Positions 1-11,629 of a stretch of DNA of 64,000 nt are shown here, in pieces. The DNA lies in NCBI GenBank assembly GCA_037447655.1, contig JBBHKE010000967.1, positions 482,943 to 546,942 of the forward strand, in the 5' to 3' direction. The position numbers were made by a program, and so were the translations under genes. Below the pieces are notes generated by a model. The model ran no database searches. It was not told the origin of the DNA and worked only from the letters and a program-made list of their open reading frames with translations. This DNA is from Zygnema cylindricum (taxonomy: Eukaryota; Streptophyta; Zygnematophyceae; Zygnematales; Zygnemataceae). How positions within the stretch are numbered: the first letter of the stretch is position 1; the number at the start of each line of letters is the position of its first letter.

Positions 1-1215
1 ACCTTTAAAAACAAGTTTAGAATAATTTTTAGAACCGTAATACCACAGTAAGAAACGTTCACACTAGAGATTAGTTAGATTTAGGTGTTTGGCTATTGGT
101 AGTAAACTCGTAAGGTTTACTTATTTTAACATCAACAACATAAAAATCAAAATATCTGAAATATCAGGGTGTCTTATACCCCGAGTCTAATTCGGGGACC
201 CTATCGAAACTGAGTTAAGTTAAGGGTGTTCTTATTGACGGTGGGATCGTTCTTTATTGATGTTGTTTATTGAGACGGTGGGATCGTTCTTTATTGACGT
301 TCTTTATTGAGACTGTCTAAACTCGATTCTTTTTGTTGTGGGCTCAAATCTGTCAGAGTTATTTCTTGCAGTTATTTCTTGCTAGGGTGGCAGAGTTATT
401 TGTTGTAGTTATTTCTTGCTAGGGTGGCAGTTATTCTTGTGGGAATTGAATTGAGTCAAAGCTATCCCAGGGGCTTAATCTGAGCCCCATATTCTGTGGG
501 ACTATAAAGTCTATAAAACTAAAAATACAACAACTACAATTTTATTCATTTGGAATGCTCAAATGATGGTTATCGGTTTGTGGATTTAGATTGATTAGAG
601 ATCACACTTGCAAAGAATGACACCATAATGCCAAGATTTTTAATAAGATTTGAACAAAAATTTCCACAAATGAAAATCATATTCTTTTTCGACAAAGATG
701 GAATAGGGTATAACGAAAGAAATATATATTTTATTAGTCGGCATGAACTTTTGCATTTCATTGTACGTTTGGGTACCCTATATTTTAGAGGTCCATAGTT
801 ACACAGTTCTTAATAAAACATACCACATTTCCAATCTTAACATAAGTTTAAAAACTCTCGACATGTGTAGCGACGTCCCATCGTTGCCACATGAAAGTGG
901 ACAATTGGCCAACATTTAAAAAAACCCTTTAAACATTTCAAGAAACCCTTTACAACATCTCCTCTTCTAAACTGTATTCGTCATTCATATTTGAAAACTC
1001 TCAACACCAAATACGCTATCAAACATTTTCCCTCGTTCAATACATAAAAGCATCCTATTCCCACCCACTAAAATTAACACACTAAGCAGGGATACAAACT
1101 ATAGTCTACATGATATAAAAAAAAAAAATCTCCTTAGGACGTGAAGTGTTCAAATCTATCCCTATAAAGGTTAAGGAGGTATACAAGAAAGACTTAATAA
1201 AAAATAAGGAGGATT
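1..1215. other. no gene seen; short local tandem repeats
   Basis: No convincing coding region. Between about 236 and 430 there are imperfect tandem repeats: a GGTGGGATCGTTCTTTATTG unit occurs twice, and a TTATTTCTTGCTAGGGTGGCAG-like unit recurs just after. The rest is AT-rich with no recognisable domain. Confidence 0.5.
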
Positions 1216-1572
1216 TTAGACGCATCTGGCGTGACAATTAACATTTTCACAACCAAGAGGAAATTTACAAAAGAACTTTTTACATGGATCACACTCAGCG
1301 GGTGGGGGGTTTAACACTGCTTTTGGTGGTGGCGGAGAAATTAACATTGTTTTAGGTGGTGGTGGTGGTGGTGGTGGTGGTGGTGGTGGTGATGGTGGTG
1401 GTGGCGACAATTTTTTTGGCGGAGGTCGGAATGAAATGCATTTGTCATTTCGTAGAATTTTAAGAGGTTTACAAACAGAATAAGCTCGGCAGTTGATTAC
1501 TTTACAAGTGAACCCAGGTAAGCAATCCATTTCCAAACATGAGGGGTAACATGAGGGGTAACACGGTATCAT
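1216..1572 (-). CDS. cysteine-rich protein exon with polyproline linker
   Basis: A 118-residue open frame ending in TAA. Residues about 4-34 carry seven cysteines and residues about 94-117 carry six. The two blocks share the spacing C-x(2-3)-C-x4-C-x5-C-x4-C-x(3-5)-C, so the C-terminal block looks like a duplicate of the N-terminal one. Between them is a linker rich in PPPP, encoded by a GGT microsatellite on the + strand. Such a layout suggests a secreted or wall-associated disulphide-rich protein, but this is inference. No signal peptide is encoded at the apparent start. The ATG may be internal, with an upstream exon supplying the signal; an AG lies just before it (TCTAAAG then AGGAATG), and short hydrophobic stretches lie 100-250 bases upstream. 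I do not recognise the family. Confidence 0.5.
   Translation of the reverse strand: MIPCYPSCYPSCLEMDCLPGFTCKVINCRAYSVCKPLKILRNDKCISFRPPPKKLSPPPPSPPPPPPPPPPPPKTMLISPPPPKAVLNPPPAECDPCKKFFCKFPLGCENVNCHARCV
1355..1390. repeat. (GGT)12 microsatellite within the polyproline codons
   Basis: About 36 bases of perfect GGT repeat on the + strand, read as CCA/CCN proline codons on the - strand. Length polymorphism would change the proline linker length. Confidence 0.85.
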
Positions 1573-2627
1573 TCCTCTTTAGATGAAATAAACGGACTAA
1601 TGATAAGTATGCATGTTAATTCGTTCTAAAGTTCGTTAAATAGATAACAACAGCAACTTCGTCAGTATTTTAAACAGTAAACACATAGAACAGCAAAGGT
1701 GCAGATCACAAACATAGTTGTTTTTGGTGAAATTCAAATCTCGGAGTATTTTATACCCATCGACAGACCGAATGTTTCATTCTCCAACTTCATTTCTTTT
1801 CTCGCACAGGTAGAAAACAGTGGTGAGAAAAAAGACAGATAAAGAAGATTTTAATGATGGAGCTCCCAATTTGGTCCACTTTTGCGGTGTGTTTGTTGCC
1901 AAACAACTTTTTCGATGACTAATCCCAACAAGGTTTAGCTTGATCCAAACATTATTTCAAACAAAAATGAATTTTCAGCGAAAATGATGTAACAACTTTT
2001 CAAATAGGGTAAAGAAACATAAAATCATTGAGCTATTTTTCATCCCACATGAAAACTCTAGCAAAAATAGTTTGAATTAAACAACAACCTGATTTAATAA
2101 ACGTAACACATTCTATAAATGCGTAATCGACACTAATAATTGTGTTGTGTTAATCACAAACACAAGAAATTAATTGACACCATTTAGAAAAATATTTATT
2201 TGTTATGCTATAAATTTACATTCATTTTTGTAAAAGCAAATTTCCAGCTTTATAAATTTCATAAAGATAAGCATTCAATTGTGTGAGTAACATTTTGGAA
2301 TTGCTCACGAACAATTATCCATCCACACCATACGTATCAAAATTATGAATCAAAAACTAAATAAAAAGTTAAGAAGAAAATAAGATTGAACATAGGACTT
2401 AGCAATGTTGGCTAAAACATCAACAAAAAGAGAAAGGGTTACATATTTTGGTTCAATATTGCACGATCAAAAAAAAGTAATGGTTAAAAAATAACACAAA
2501 TTGCAGAAAAACTCTAGCGATGTAAAATAATCATGGATACAGATCGATTGCAGTGGTAAAGAAACCCTAACAACAATGGAAACATCCAAAGAAAGAAAGA
2601 AAAAAAAATAACATTATTCATAGAAAA
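1573..2627. other. AT-rich interval, no gene identified
   Basis: No domain recognised on either strand. It could hold an upstream exon or promoter of the cysteine-rich gene, but I cannot point to one with confidence. Confidence 0.4.
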
Positions 2628-2719
2628 GACGGAAAAATAAGGAGGTTTCAGCACTTTCGTATCTACCTCCCAAGACGGAAAAATAAGGAGGTTTCAGCAC
2701 TTTCGTATCTACCTCCCGA
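2628..2719. repeat. 46-bp tandem duplication with internal hairpin
   Basis: Two units (2628-2673 and 2674-2719) are almost identical. Each contains GGAGGT near its start and ACCTCC near its end, so each unit can form a hairpin. It lies about 100 bases beyond the 3' end of the - strand hypothetical gene. Confidence 0.85.
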
Positions 2720-2817
2720 GAGACGGGTTACCACGACTAGCGTCGCAAAAATATGCAAAGAGGCCAAAAACAGAGTGGGCACCATAGAGAAAAGAAGGGA
2801 CACGTGTCACGCCATGT

Positions 2818-3566
2818 TCAAGAATTCTGAAAGGAATACAGTGTAGGGGCCAAGCCGAGAGAGCACCAAATGTAGGTTTTCGCACTGAACTGCTCGCGTC
2901 CTAACTGCAACGAATTATAATCTATGGATAATGCCTTCCTTTGAATATCAGTATCTGCCTCCCTTGGGCTATACCCATTTGCTGGTACAAAAATTGTTGA
3001 TAGTTGCCTACGTCTTTTGTCTTTTGGCGCAGTGGATATGACTTTTGTTGACCCATTTTTATCGGCCAAGCTGATTGATGAACTGTCAACGCGTTGCAAA
3101 TAACAGTTGCTTTTACATTATGTGCATGTAAGGCCAGGGAAATAATCGGGTTGTTTACTGGATGATTGAATCCAGTACAATTTTGAACAAGCCTTACGCC
3201 TCTTCTCCATCAGGTGCCGAGAGTAATCGTACGGATTCGTTTACTGGCAGTAATATTTCATTCACTTCTCCATCGGTTCGTGTCAGCAAAGAATCTATCG
3301 CGTACATTTTTTCTTTCGATTGGATGCACGTAGGTTCCTGTTTTGACGGGGAGCATGTCAAAGATTCCAAAAGCACAATATCTGAATTCGTATACGTATA
3401 TCTAACCACAAAATTTAATTACATGAATGTACGATTTGTACATTTGTGTTTTGTCCTTTTTATCGTTGTTTTGTCGTTCGTGTTTCGTCGTGGCGCCTTA
3501 AATTCCGGATGACAACGGATGGTGGAGGAGGCGTCACAGCTTATTCCTCGACAAAGATTTTTTCAT
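2818..3566 (-). CDS. hypothetical spliced gene, three proposed exons
   Basis: Proposed model: exon 1 3538-3566 (ATG), exon 2 3198-3401, exon 3 2818-3082 (TGA), giving about 165 residues. Frames join at both junctions. Intron 2 has a good donor (GTAAGG) and acceptor (TTGACAG). Intron 1 is weaker: donor GTGACG, acceptor TGGTTAG. The protein starts with a short basic segment, then YTYTNSDIVLLESL, an acidic/serine-rich middle and a basic KDKRRR patch near the centre. YTNSDIV only loosely resembles an eIF4E-binding motif and I do not claim that function. No family recognised. A + strand open frame at 3162-3512 overlaps and is the alternative reading. I prefer the - strand because of the splice-compatible frames. 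Confidence 0.33.
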
Positions 3567-3682
3567 GGTTTTCCTTGGGATTTGATTCGCGCATGTCCAA
3601 AGGCGCGTGGCGTATGCCACATGTAGGGTTTCTATCCTGGATCGCACGTGACCATTCCACGCGTTAAAATTTGACACGTCTA

Positions 3683-3729
3683 GTGTTTAGCTAGTCTCCT
3701 CCCAGAGGAGGAGGAGACTAGCTCAACAC
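3683..3729. repeat. long near-perfect palindrome (hairpin)
   Basis: Two 20-nt arms (3683-3702 and 3710-3729) are inverted complements with one mismatch, around a 7-nt loop. The inner 14 bp are AGCTAGTCTCCTCC and its complement. No gene spans it. Confidence 0.85.
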
Positions 3730-5056
3730 TGGATAAAGTGACCGCTTGCTTTGAAAACACATAATCAGACGGTCGACGTTGTCGCCCAAAAGTAACCGAA
3801 AAATGGGTTTTCCATTAATAAGAATATGGAACTTATATAAATCATTTGCTCCCCAAACCCGTTCAGGTATGATCTTCTCTCCTTTCTTAAGTACTTGTCA
3901 ACCTTTCCACTACATTTCGACTGTGTAGTTTTAAGTCTTTTCTTTTACGCTCAAAAATAGGAAAAAAAGCATTTTGTAAAATGTGGTGCATAAAAGACAT
4001 TTCCGAGCATCCTATCTACATTTTCCCTTTCAACTTTGACATATAGTCTAACCATACCCTTTGCTTAGCAACTTCACTAGTTCTATTACCGCAGTAAATA
4101 TTGATTGTGGAATGGCCTCGAGTGAGTACAACATTTTCTTACCTTTGCAGATGTGGACAGATAATATAGAGTTCATAAGCCATCATTCAATTGAGGATGC
4201 TCCTTCTGATGTTGGACATGTAAAATAATTATTTTGAGAAAGTTGGCACATCTTCTTTCTTGATTTCTTTTTCTCAACACTAAGAAAACATATTACATTG
4301 ATTGCTCATCCTGCGTTGGTCGATCACCAAATCGTTTTTCGCCTTCTTTTGAATTTTCGATGCTAGTTACTTTCTAGTTTGCTTCGCTGTGTCACCGAAC
4401 ATGACAAATTTTCATGCAAAACAAACTTATGATCAGATTATCTCCTACGTTTTTTTCACCCCTCATTCGTAAAGGGTTAGTTTCACGTGGATTTTCCAAT
4501 AGAGACTTGAGTGCTTGGAATGATGGATAATCTCCCATGTGTTTGATATTTTTTCTTCAACAAAAATCAGACAACAACATGCAACCATTTCTAGTTACTC
4601 AGCTTTAATTTATGTATCTGTTGTGTGATGTATTTTTACCACAACTTATCAGTTCAAACAGTTGTCAATATATGCAATAAACTTTTCTTGCTCTTGTATT
4701 TTTCGTAAATAATTTATGAAATCCGTTAATGTATCCTACCATAGGGCAACTGTAACAGGATTTCCTACCTCTTAGAAAATCCCATTACTACAACCAATTT
4801 CATCCACACATTCCACACATTGGAAATTACACATTCACATTGGAAAGCACTCACTTAAAGGATCAACTTTAAATTAGAAAAAGCTTCTGTCCATATAATA
4901 TCCAGCTTGGTCTGTCCATATAATATCCAGCTTGGTCTCTTGCCCTCTTGGCTCAACCCTTCCTTTAAAGTATTTTCCCCAGCTCTCCACTCTTAAGTAA
5001 TTTTATCTCTTAACTACTAAAACACTACTAGTTAGTAAGAGATTTTAGTGCAAAAA
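3730..5056. other. no gene; one 25-bp tandem repeat
   Basis: No coding region recognised. A 25-bp unit (CTGTCCATATAATATCCAGC core) is repeated head to tail at 4886-4910 and 4911-4935. Confidence 0.5.
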
Positions 5057-6416
5057 TGTCATTGCTCCAATTTCGTATTATGCTTTCAGGAACAAGATCA
5101 GTCAAAATTTCCACAAATTTTCCAAAGGATAAGATGTCTACTCCTCTCTTAGACTTCAATATTTATCCATCATCGCCCTGGACTAGCGAGGCCAGAGTCA
5201 TCCCTCCATTGAACTGGTTTTAACAAGGCCAATCATCGATGAGTTAGTACTCAGACTGACCATGCAAAAACGTGCGAAATCTCTCACTAACTATGTAGCA
5301 TAGTTCAAAAGTAGGTGAAAGTAGTCCCCTACAATATGCCTGTTGTATGTAAAACATCCAATATGACCTTAAGAACCATATTGTGTGGGTCGCAAAATGA
5401 AAAGAAATAGTAATAGGGTTGAGTTGCACATTGATCGATAGAGGATTAAACGTCATGCCTAAATTTTGAAAAACATTCGGACAATTTTTTTTTCTGTGAG
5501 TTTTGAGGTATTTTTTATTGAAACCGTCAGATTTGGACGATCGGACGGTCGCTGATCAAAGAAGCAATCTAAGAAGATCACATGAAAATTCCATAACATA
5601 ACTAACGATATGGCTATCTGTCATATTAACGTCTGCAATTTTGAAGGCCACACTAAATAAAGCCTCAAATTGACCAACTAGGCAGTATGGGAGGATAAAA
5701 AAAACATATTCCACACTGCCAAAAATATTACCAAAACTTACTCCTTGGTGATTGCTTAAACACTTTGGCGGTTTCGCCGTTTCGGAAAAAATTATAAACT
5801 CTCTGTTTTTTTTTCCGAGTTTCCTTTCCCACGGAATGTCATCCTACGCCGTGTCAGTTCGCTAAAAAATTTAGTTCGGCGGCGTGCGCTGTACGAAGAT
5901 CATACGTCAGATTTGTACGTTTGTACAAGAGTGTGCACAACGCACACACAAACGCACACACATACAGTATGCCTACTCTACGCGAGTTTTGTGCGCCTAC
6001 CAAAGGCCTACCATAAAAACGCCTACTTTTGAACTATGCTATGTAGCATTTCTAACCAATCGAACGCTACTTTTCACTGCGTAACATTTACGTGCAAAAG
6101 TGCGCGCGAATTGAAACGCTCTTTACACGGACGCGCGTCACAAATTTCACACGCAAAACTACCAAAGAAATTCTATAAAGTGAAAGTGACATTTCATACT
6201 AAAAATTGTACGAAACAAACCATCGTGCGTACCAAACCAAATATTGATTCATTTGGTACATTATATACGTGCGCTTGAAATTTTGCGGCTAGTTTGACCT
6301 TAAACCCGTTACTTTAAACACCCATTTGTTTTTGACCTCGTGATGTCGCCTAAATACACCAATTGATATATCTTTTAAAATACAACTCTAAATCGTGCAA
6401 TTCTTTTACGGAAACA
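5057..6416 (-). repeat. 3' LTR of the truncated Ty3 element
   Basis: On the + strand it begins TGTCATTGC and ends near GGAAACA. Positions 5057-6093 match 8056-9092 without any difference I could find, at a constant offset of 2,999. The remaining ~323 bases differ roughly once every six or seven bases. Short open frames within it (for example 5244-5456 and 5884-6084) are repeated exactly in the other LTR and are not treated as genes. Confidence 0.75.
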
Positions 6417-6449
6417 CAGTTAAAACACATTTCATTCTCAAGACGAGAC

Positions 6450-7985
6450 TTATATAATGTTATCCCTCCAATTCCCTTGGAAAAACTTAGAAATTTTATC
6501 TTCTAAAGTCAACTCACCTTCTGGTCTTCCTAGATAATGCACTTGCCAGAATATAGTAATCTTGACCTTAAACCGTTGCCCAACCCAATATATTACCCAT
6601 CTGTGGACCTCATGTTTTATAATTATTGAGGGATCTAATTCCAATTCTTCTTCAGTTGGTCAAATATTTGCTAGTTTTAACTGACTCATTTGTATCACTG
6701 GATGATTTTTTGTTGAAAGCGCAAAGTCTAATTTGGCAGCAACTGACGATATCACCTCGATTACAAGATGTACTTAGGAGCAAATTTCCCTGTAGGATCC
6801 GATTGTCCTTCGATCTTGCACTTGTAATGAGTTGTTGAAATCCAAACCTTCTCACGTGTGCTTACTACCTAATCACCCCGTTTGTCGTTAGCATTTAACT
6901 CTTGCCTCCTTTGTGCCTCTACTAATACATCCCGGACTGTTTTCCAAAATGTTTGAATATATTCCCAAAACTCTGTTTTTGAACCCCTATTCTTTTGAGC
7001 GACCCCTATTATTAAGTCTAATGCTTCTCTCGGTTGGTATCCGTATGCAACTTCAAACGGTGAGAATCTTGTATTTGCATGTATACATGAATTGTATGCG
7101 AACTACATTAATGACAGTTTAGATTCCCATGTGTTTTGGACTCCATTGCAAAAAGTCCTAAGCATTTTCTCCAGTGTACGGTTCATCTTTTCTGTGTGTG
7201 TATCTGTTTGAGGATCTGTTTGAGGATGGTAAGAAGTACTCATTTTTAATTCAATGCCTAAATTTTGTTACAATTCTTTCCTAAATGCATACGTAAATTT
7301 AGAATCTCTATCACTAACTATAGACAGAGGAACTCCATGATGTCTACCGTCATTGTCAAAATATAACTTTGCAATATCTACAACTGAATGAGTATTTTTG
7401 CAAGGGATAAATATTGTATTTTTAGTGAACCTATTGACTACGACCATGATATTGCCATTTCTTCTAGATGTAGCTGGCAATCTAAAAATAAAATCCATAC
7501 AGAGAGATTCTTATGGTTTTTCAGGGATATTAAAAGGTTTTAAAAGACCCTTAGGTTTTTAATTACTACGTTTACTTTGTTGGCAGGGGACACAACTTTC
7601 CACGTGTTTTGACACCTCTTTTGCCATCCTTGGCCAAAAGAATCTACTCTGCAAGCGACTAAGAGTTTTATCTCGACGTAGATGTCCTAAATTCTCATGG
7701 GCTTCCTGTAAAAGTTGTTTTCTTAAGTCTCCTACTTCATGAATGCATAACTTATCCCCTGTTTGTAAATAAAGTAAACCATCCTCTATTTTAAATTTTT
7801 TGACATCCTCTCATTTAATGGGTCAGAAATCCCTACAGAAAGATTCTTGCAAATTACAACAAAATAAGAATCTTTATCATAACTATTTTTAACATTATCC
7901 AAAAACAATTCATCGTTAACCATCGCACTTGTTTCAAAACATCTACTTAAAGAATTTGTCACTAGCCATCAAAATAAGACCAAAA
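6450..7985 (-). pseudogene. Ty3 RNase H end, integrase and chromodomain-like remnant
   Basis: Reading from 7985 downward, the frame shows a degenerate end of RNase H (LSRC-like), a long linker, then an integrase zinc-binding region (GHLRRDKTLSRL ... CVPCQQ) at about 7700-7560. The integrase core follows (MDFIFRLP, VSDRDSKF) at 7498-7268, then a TSYHPQTD-like segment and a chromodomain-like tail near 6640-6450 (GRPEGELTLED). Stops and a duplicated TGTTTGAGGATC block near 7202-7222 break the frame. It is non-functional. The cut at ~7985 falls where RNase H should begin, so the 5' two thirds of the coding region is gone. Confidence 0.75.
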
Positions 7986-8055
7986 AATATAAAAAAAAAA
8001 AAAAACACCTTTCATTTGCTACTATTATTGTTGCATTTCACTTAGAGGAGAGAAA
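7960..8055. repeat. ~95-bp segment shared with 51515-51612
   Basis: Both places read approximately GCCATCAAA(A/C)TAAGACCAA, an A-run, then TTTCATTTG(C/A)TACTATTATT, ending in a purine run. Here it sits between the broken integrase frame and the upper LTR. It marks a piece of another dispersed repeat. Confidence 0.6.
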
Positions 8056-9415
8056 TGTCATTGCTCCAATTTCGTATTATGCTTTCAGGAACAAGATCAG
8101 TCAAAATTTCCACAAATTTTCCAAAGGATAAGATGTCTACTCCTCTCTTAGACTTCAATATTTATCCATCATCGCCCTGGACTAGCGAGGCCAGAGTCAT
8201 CCCTCCATTGAACTGGTTTTAACAAGGCCAATCATCGATGAGTTAGTACTCAGACTGACCATGCAAAAACGTGCGAAATCTCTCACTAACTATGTAGCAT
8301 AGTTCAAAAGTAGGTGAAAGTAGTCCCCTACAATATGCCTGTTGTATGTAAAACATCCAATATGACCTTAAGAACCATATTGTGTGGGTCGCAAAATGAA
8401 AAGAAATAGTAATAGGGTTGAGTTGCACATTGATCGATAGAGGATTAAACGTCATGCCTAAATTTTGAAAAACATTCGGACAATTTTTTTTTCTGTGAGT
8501 TTTGAGGTATTTTTTATTGAAACCGTCAGATTTGGACGATCGGACGGTCGCTGATCAAAGAAGCAATCTAAGAAGATCACATGAAAATTCCATAACATAA
8601 CTAACGATATGGCTATCTGTCATATTAACGTCTGCAATTTTGAAGGCCACACTAAATAAAGCCTCAAATTGACCAACTAGGCAGTATGGGAGGATAAAAA
8701 AAACATATTCCACACTGCCAAAAATATTACCAAAACTTACTCCTTGGTGATTGCTTAAACACTTTGGCGGTTTCGCCGTTTCGGAAAAAATTATAAACTC
8801 TCTGTTTTTTTTTCCGAGTTTCCTTTCCCACGGAATGTCATCCTACGCCGTGTCAGTTCGCTAAAAAATTTAGTTCGGCGGCGTGCGCTGTACGAAGATC
8901 ATACGTCAGATTTGTACGTTTGTACAAGAGTGTGCACAACGCACACACAAACGCACACACATACAGTATGCCTACTCTACGCGAGTTTTGTGCGCCTACC
9001 AAAGGCCTACCATAAAAACGCCTACTTTTGAACTATGCTATGTAGCATTTCTAACCAATCGAACGCTACTTTTCACTGCGTAACATTTACGTTCAAAATT
9101 GCGCGTGAATCGAAACGCGACTTTACACGGAGGTGCGTCACAAATTTCACACGCGAAACTACCTACGAAATTCCATAAAGTGAAAGTGACGATTCGTACT
9201 AAAAATTGTACGAAAAGAACCATCATGCGTACCAAAGGAAATATTGATTCATTCGGTACTTATAAACGTGCGCCTGAAATTCCACGGCTAGTTTAACCCT
9301 TAACCCATTACAATGAACACCCATTCGTTATTTTGACCTCCACCTATCTCCTAAATACACCAATCACTATATCTTTTAAAATACAACTCTAAATCTTGCG
9401 ATTCTTTCGCGGACA
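8056..9415 (-). repeat. 5' LTR of the truncated Ty3 element
   Basis: Starts TGTCATTGC and ends CGGACA on the + strand, the same length as its partner. Its 8056-9092 portion is identical to the other LTR; 9093-9415 is clearly diverged. Confidence 0.75.
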
Positions 9416-9883
9416 TCTACCAAAATCATAACTATATATTCATAACACTTCAATACTCATTTACGAACAAGTTCGGTCCACTATAACTGTTACATCAACC
9501 CATTTGGATATTTACGCAGCTACATCTCTTTGTTTTGTAAGGTAGATATGTGATCTTCTGTCTTTCCAAATATTTAAGGCTTTAGTAAACCTAGGATAAT
9601 ATGTCATGCATTGCAGCACTAAACTTTAAACTCTAATGTTGTCTATTGCCCTATTACATTAAAAAAATGTGGATGAGGATGCCTTCCACTTTGCACTCCC
9701 GAATGCGTTCTCAGTATCAATAGGTGTCAATTTTCCTTGATTAGATACAAAGATATCCACGCGGTAGAGTTATATGTTCTCTTCCAAATGTCTTTAGATC
9801 AGCACCTTCCACATCAAGTACAGATTTCCATCGAATACCTCATGTAACAGGGTTACAGAATGGAAGGAGAGTTGAGAAGCTGC
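9416..9883. other. no gene identified
   Basis: Spacer between two Ty3 elements. Nothing recognisable. Confidence 0.4.
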
Positions 9884-10267
9884 TGTAGTTGCGATGTCAT
9901 AGCAACATAGCAACGCAACTTAGCAGTATAGCAACGTAGCAAAATGTAGACTGTACTGTAAAGTTCTAGAACCTATTGTGGATACAATGCAATTAATGAA
10001 GGGTGTCCACGTGTACATAGTTAACCAACTGTAGTAACGGAGTGACTAACAAGTTGCTAGTTTAAATAGTGAGTAGATTTAGTGAAGAGACACTCTTTTG
10101 CAAGCAGACTTCTGACAGCGAGCAATCAATCTTGTAATCTTTTCCTGATTAATAAAGCTCCAGCTTTTCCTTGTGTACATTATTTGATCTTACTTTTGCT
10201 ACGAGTGAATTTTTGGGAATATTCCGCTGTGCATCTTGGACGTGGTGTCTAGGTTACTCCTTTTACA
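9884..10267 (+). repeat. probable 5' LTR of Ty3 chromovirus
   Basis: The right end TTTTACA lies one base before a canonical primer-binding site, which fixes that boundary. The left boundary (TGTAGTTGCG) is a guess. An AATAAA at 10151-10156 fits a polyadenylation signal. GCAAC/AGCA short repeats occur near the left end. No second LTR copy was found downstream. Confidence 0.55.
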
Positions 10268-10268
10268 T

Positions 10269-10280
10269 TGGTATCAGAGC
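10269..10280 (+). other. primer-binding site (initiator tRNA-Met type)
   Basis: TGGTATCAGAGC, the usual plant retrotransposon primer-binding site complementary to the 3' end of initiator methionine tRNA. It sits directly after the LTR and 21 bases before the gag start. Confidence 0.9.
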
Positions 10281-10301
10281 TTTTCCTTGTGACTCGAGAG
10301 T

Positions 10302-11367
10302 ATGGAAGGTCACAGTGTCTCCACTGTTGATATGTTGGAGCGAGTCTTTCGGGAATTGGAGAACGTCAGATTGCAAAATGCTCACCTAAGTGACACCGTC
10401 GCAACTTTGGAAACTCGTCTAGGTGAATGAACACATGGAAGTATGGAGAGAGACTTGAGGAGACCGAAGTTGAGATTGCCGGATGAGTTCGACCCTGCCA
10501 AGCACAAGAATCTCGGTGCATGGTTGTTTTCGACGACGAACTATCTGGAGAATTTTCCAAGCCTGTCCGATCGCAATAAGATTTACTATGCGAGAGGTTT
10601 ACTGAAGGGAACAGCAGGAGCGTGGTGGAGAGTAATGGTGGAAGACGGCAAGGTACCCGCTGATCGGACTCTATTTATTCGTTCTCTTTGTGACTATTGG
10701 CAACCGGTGAACACCGTTAAGGCTGCTCGGGCTAGGATTTTAGTGTTGAAACAACGCACTTCCGTTTTGGAGGACAAGCAACGATTCTTGGAATGCAAGG
10801 TTCAAATCCCAACGATGACGGAGGATGAGGCGGTTGATCAATATGTTAAGGGACTCAAGGCATCTATTCAGAGGTATGTAAAACAGTGGCTCGCACGGGA
10901 AATGACGACTCCTAGTCTTTCGGCAATTGTTCAGTTTGCGGAACGGACCGACTTTGTAGACTTCACTTTTCGTAGGTCTTATCATTTTGGATTGAGTAGT
11001 AGCGGAGGAGGCCAAAGGGATGATGGCCCGACCCCTATGGAGCTGGGAGCAATCAAGGAGGACGCGGATTTGGTCAACGCAATTAAAAGAAAGAAGAAGA
11101 TCACTAAGAAAAAGACCAATGACCTGTCACCCGAGGAGCTCCTAAGGAGGAGGTGAAACGGATTATGCTTCCAGTGCGGTTCCCCAAACCATATGGCCAG
11201 AGAATGCCTAAGGAGAAAAGACCTCAGAAAAGGCAAACTTAATGTCATGAGGTTACTTGGAAAAGGTGGAGACACTTTGGTTCTTCAAGGAAAGGTTGGG
11301 GGTAGCGGAGTTAACTTCATGGTTGACTTTGGAGCGTCGGCGAATTTCATCAACGAGAAGCAGTGAA
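10302..11367 (+). pseudogene. Ty3 gag and start of protease, broken
   Basis: One reading frame runs from ATG at 10302 with in-frame TGA stops at 10428 and 11154. The capsid region at 10443-11153 contains the retrotransposon gag signature (GLLKGTAGAWWRVMV). A nucleic-acid-binding zinc knuckle CFQCGSPNHMAREC (C-x2-C-x4-H-x4-C) follows at 11166-11207. The same frame then reads into protease, where the catalytic D-S/T-G has become D-F-G (VDFGASANFI). It ends at a TGA near 11365; the rest of protease (to ~11619) continues in another frame and ends with a KPWLQKWNPTIDW motif. The element is dead, but gag-pro was probably one frame originally. Confidence 0.85.
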
Positions 11368-11629
11368 AAGTTGAAGTTGCCTCTCATACTTGTTCCAGAT
11401 CAGCAATCGGTGGAACTTGCCGATAGCACCTTTATTGGGATAACTCATCGTACACCTCGACTGCGGGTTAGTTTGGGGAGCTTCTATTGGTATGAGACGA
11501 TCCACGTATTACCACTCGAGGATCATGAGGTAAACTTCGGGAAGCCGTGGCTTCAAAAGTGGAATCCGACAATCGATTGGAGGAACAACCGTATGAGGGT
11601 TAGGAAAGGCCAAAAATAGTATGAGGTAA

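Larger units (their letters stand above)
5057..9415 (-). mobile_element. truncated Ty3/gypsy retrotransposon with two LTRs
   Basis: Two equal-length (1,360 bp) direct repeats with TG...CA ends flank an interior of about 1.6 kb. Inside, the - strand encodes remnants of the integrase half of a Ty3 polyprotein, ending only tens of bases before the lower LTR, as expected for a 3' LTR. gag, protease, reverse transcriptase and most of RNase H are missing. No matching 5-bp target duplication is visible at the outer ends, and I see no clear primer-binding site next to the upper LTR. Confidence 0.7.

Noticed and set aside
236-430. CRISPR-like repeats
   Set aside because: Imperfect short tandem units without regular spacers, in a eukaryotic context.
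3162-3512. 116-codon + strand frame
   Set aside because: Overlaps the - strand model, which has splice-compatible phases; no domain or promoter context.
5244-6084. Open frames of 66-70 codons repeated exactly at 8243-9083
   Set aside because: They lie inside the duplicated LTR. Their conservation reflects the identical tract, and no domain is present.
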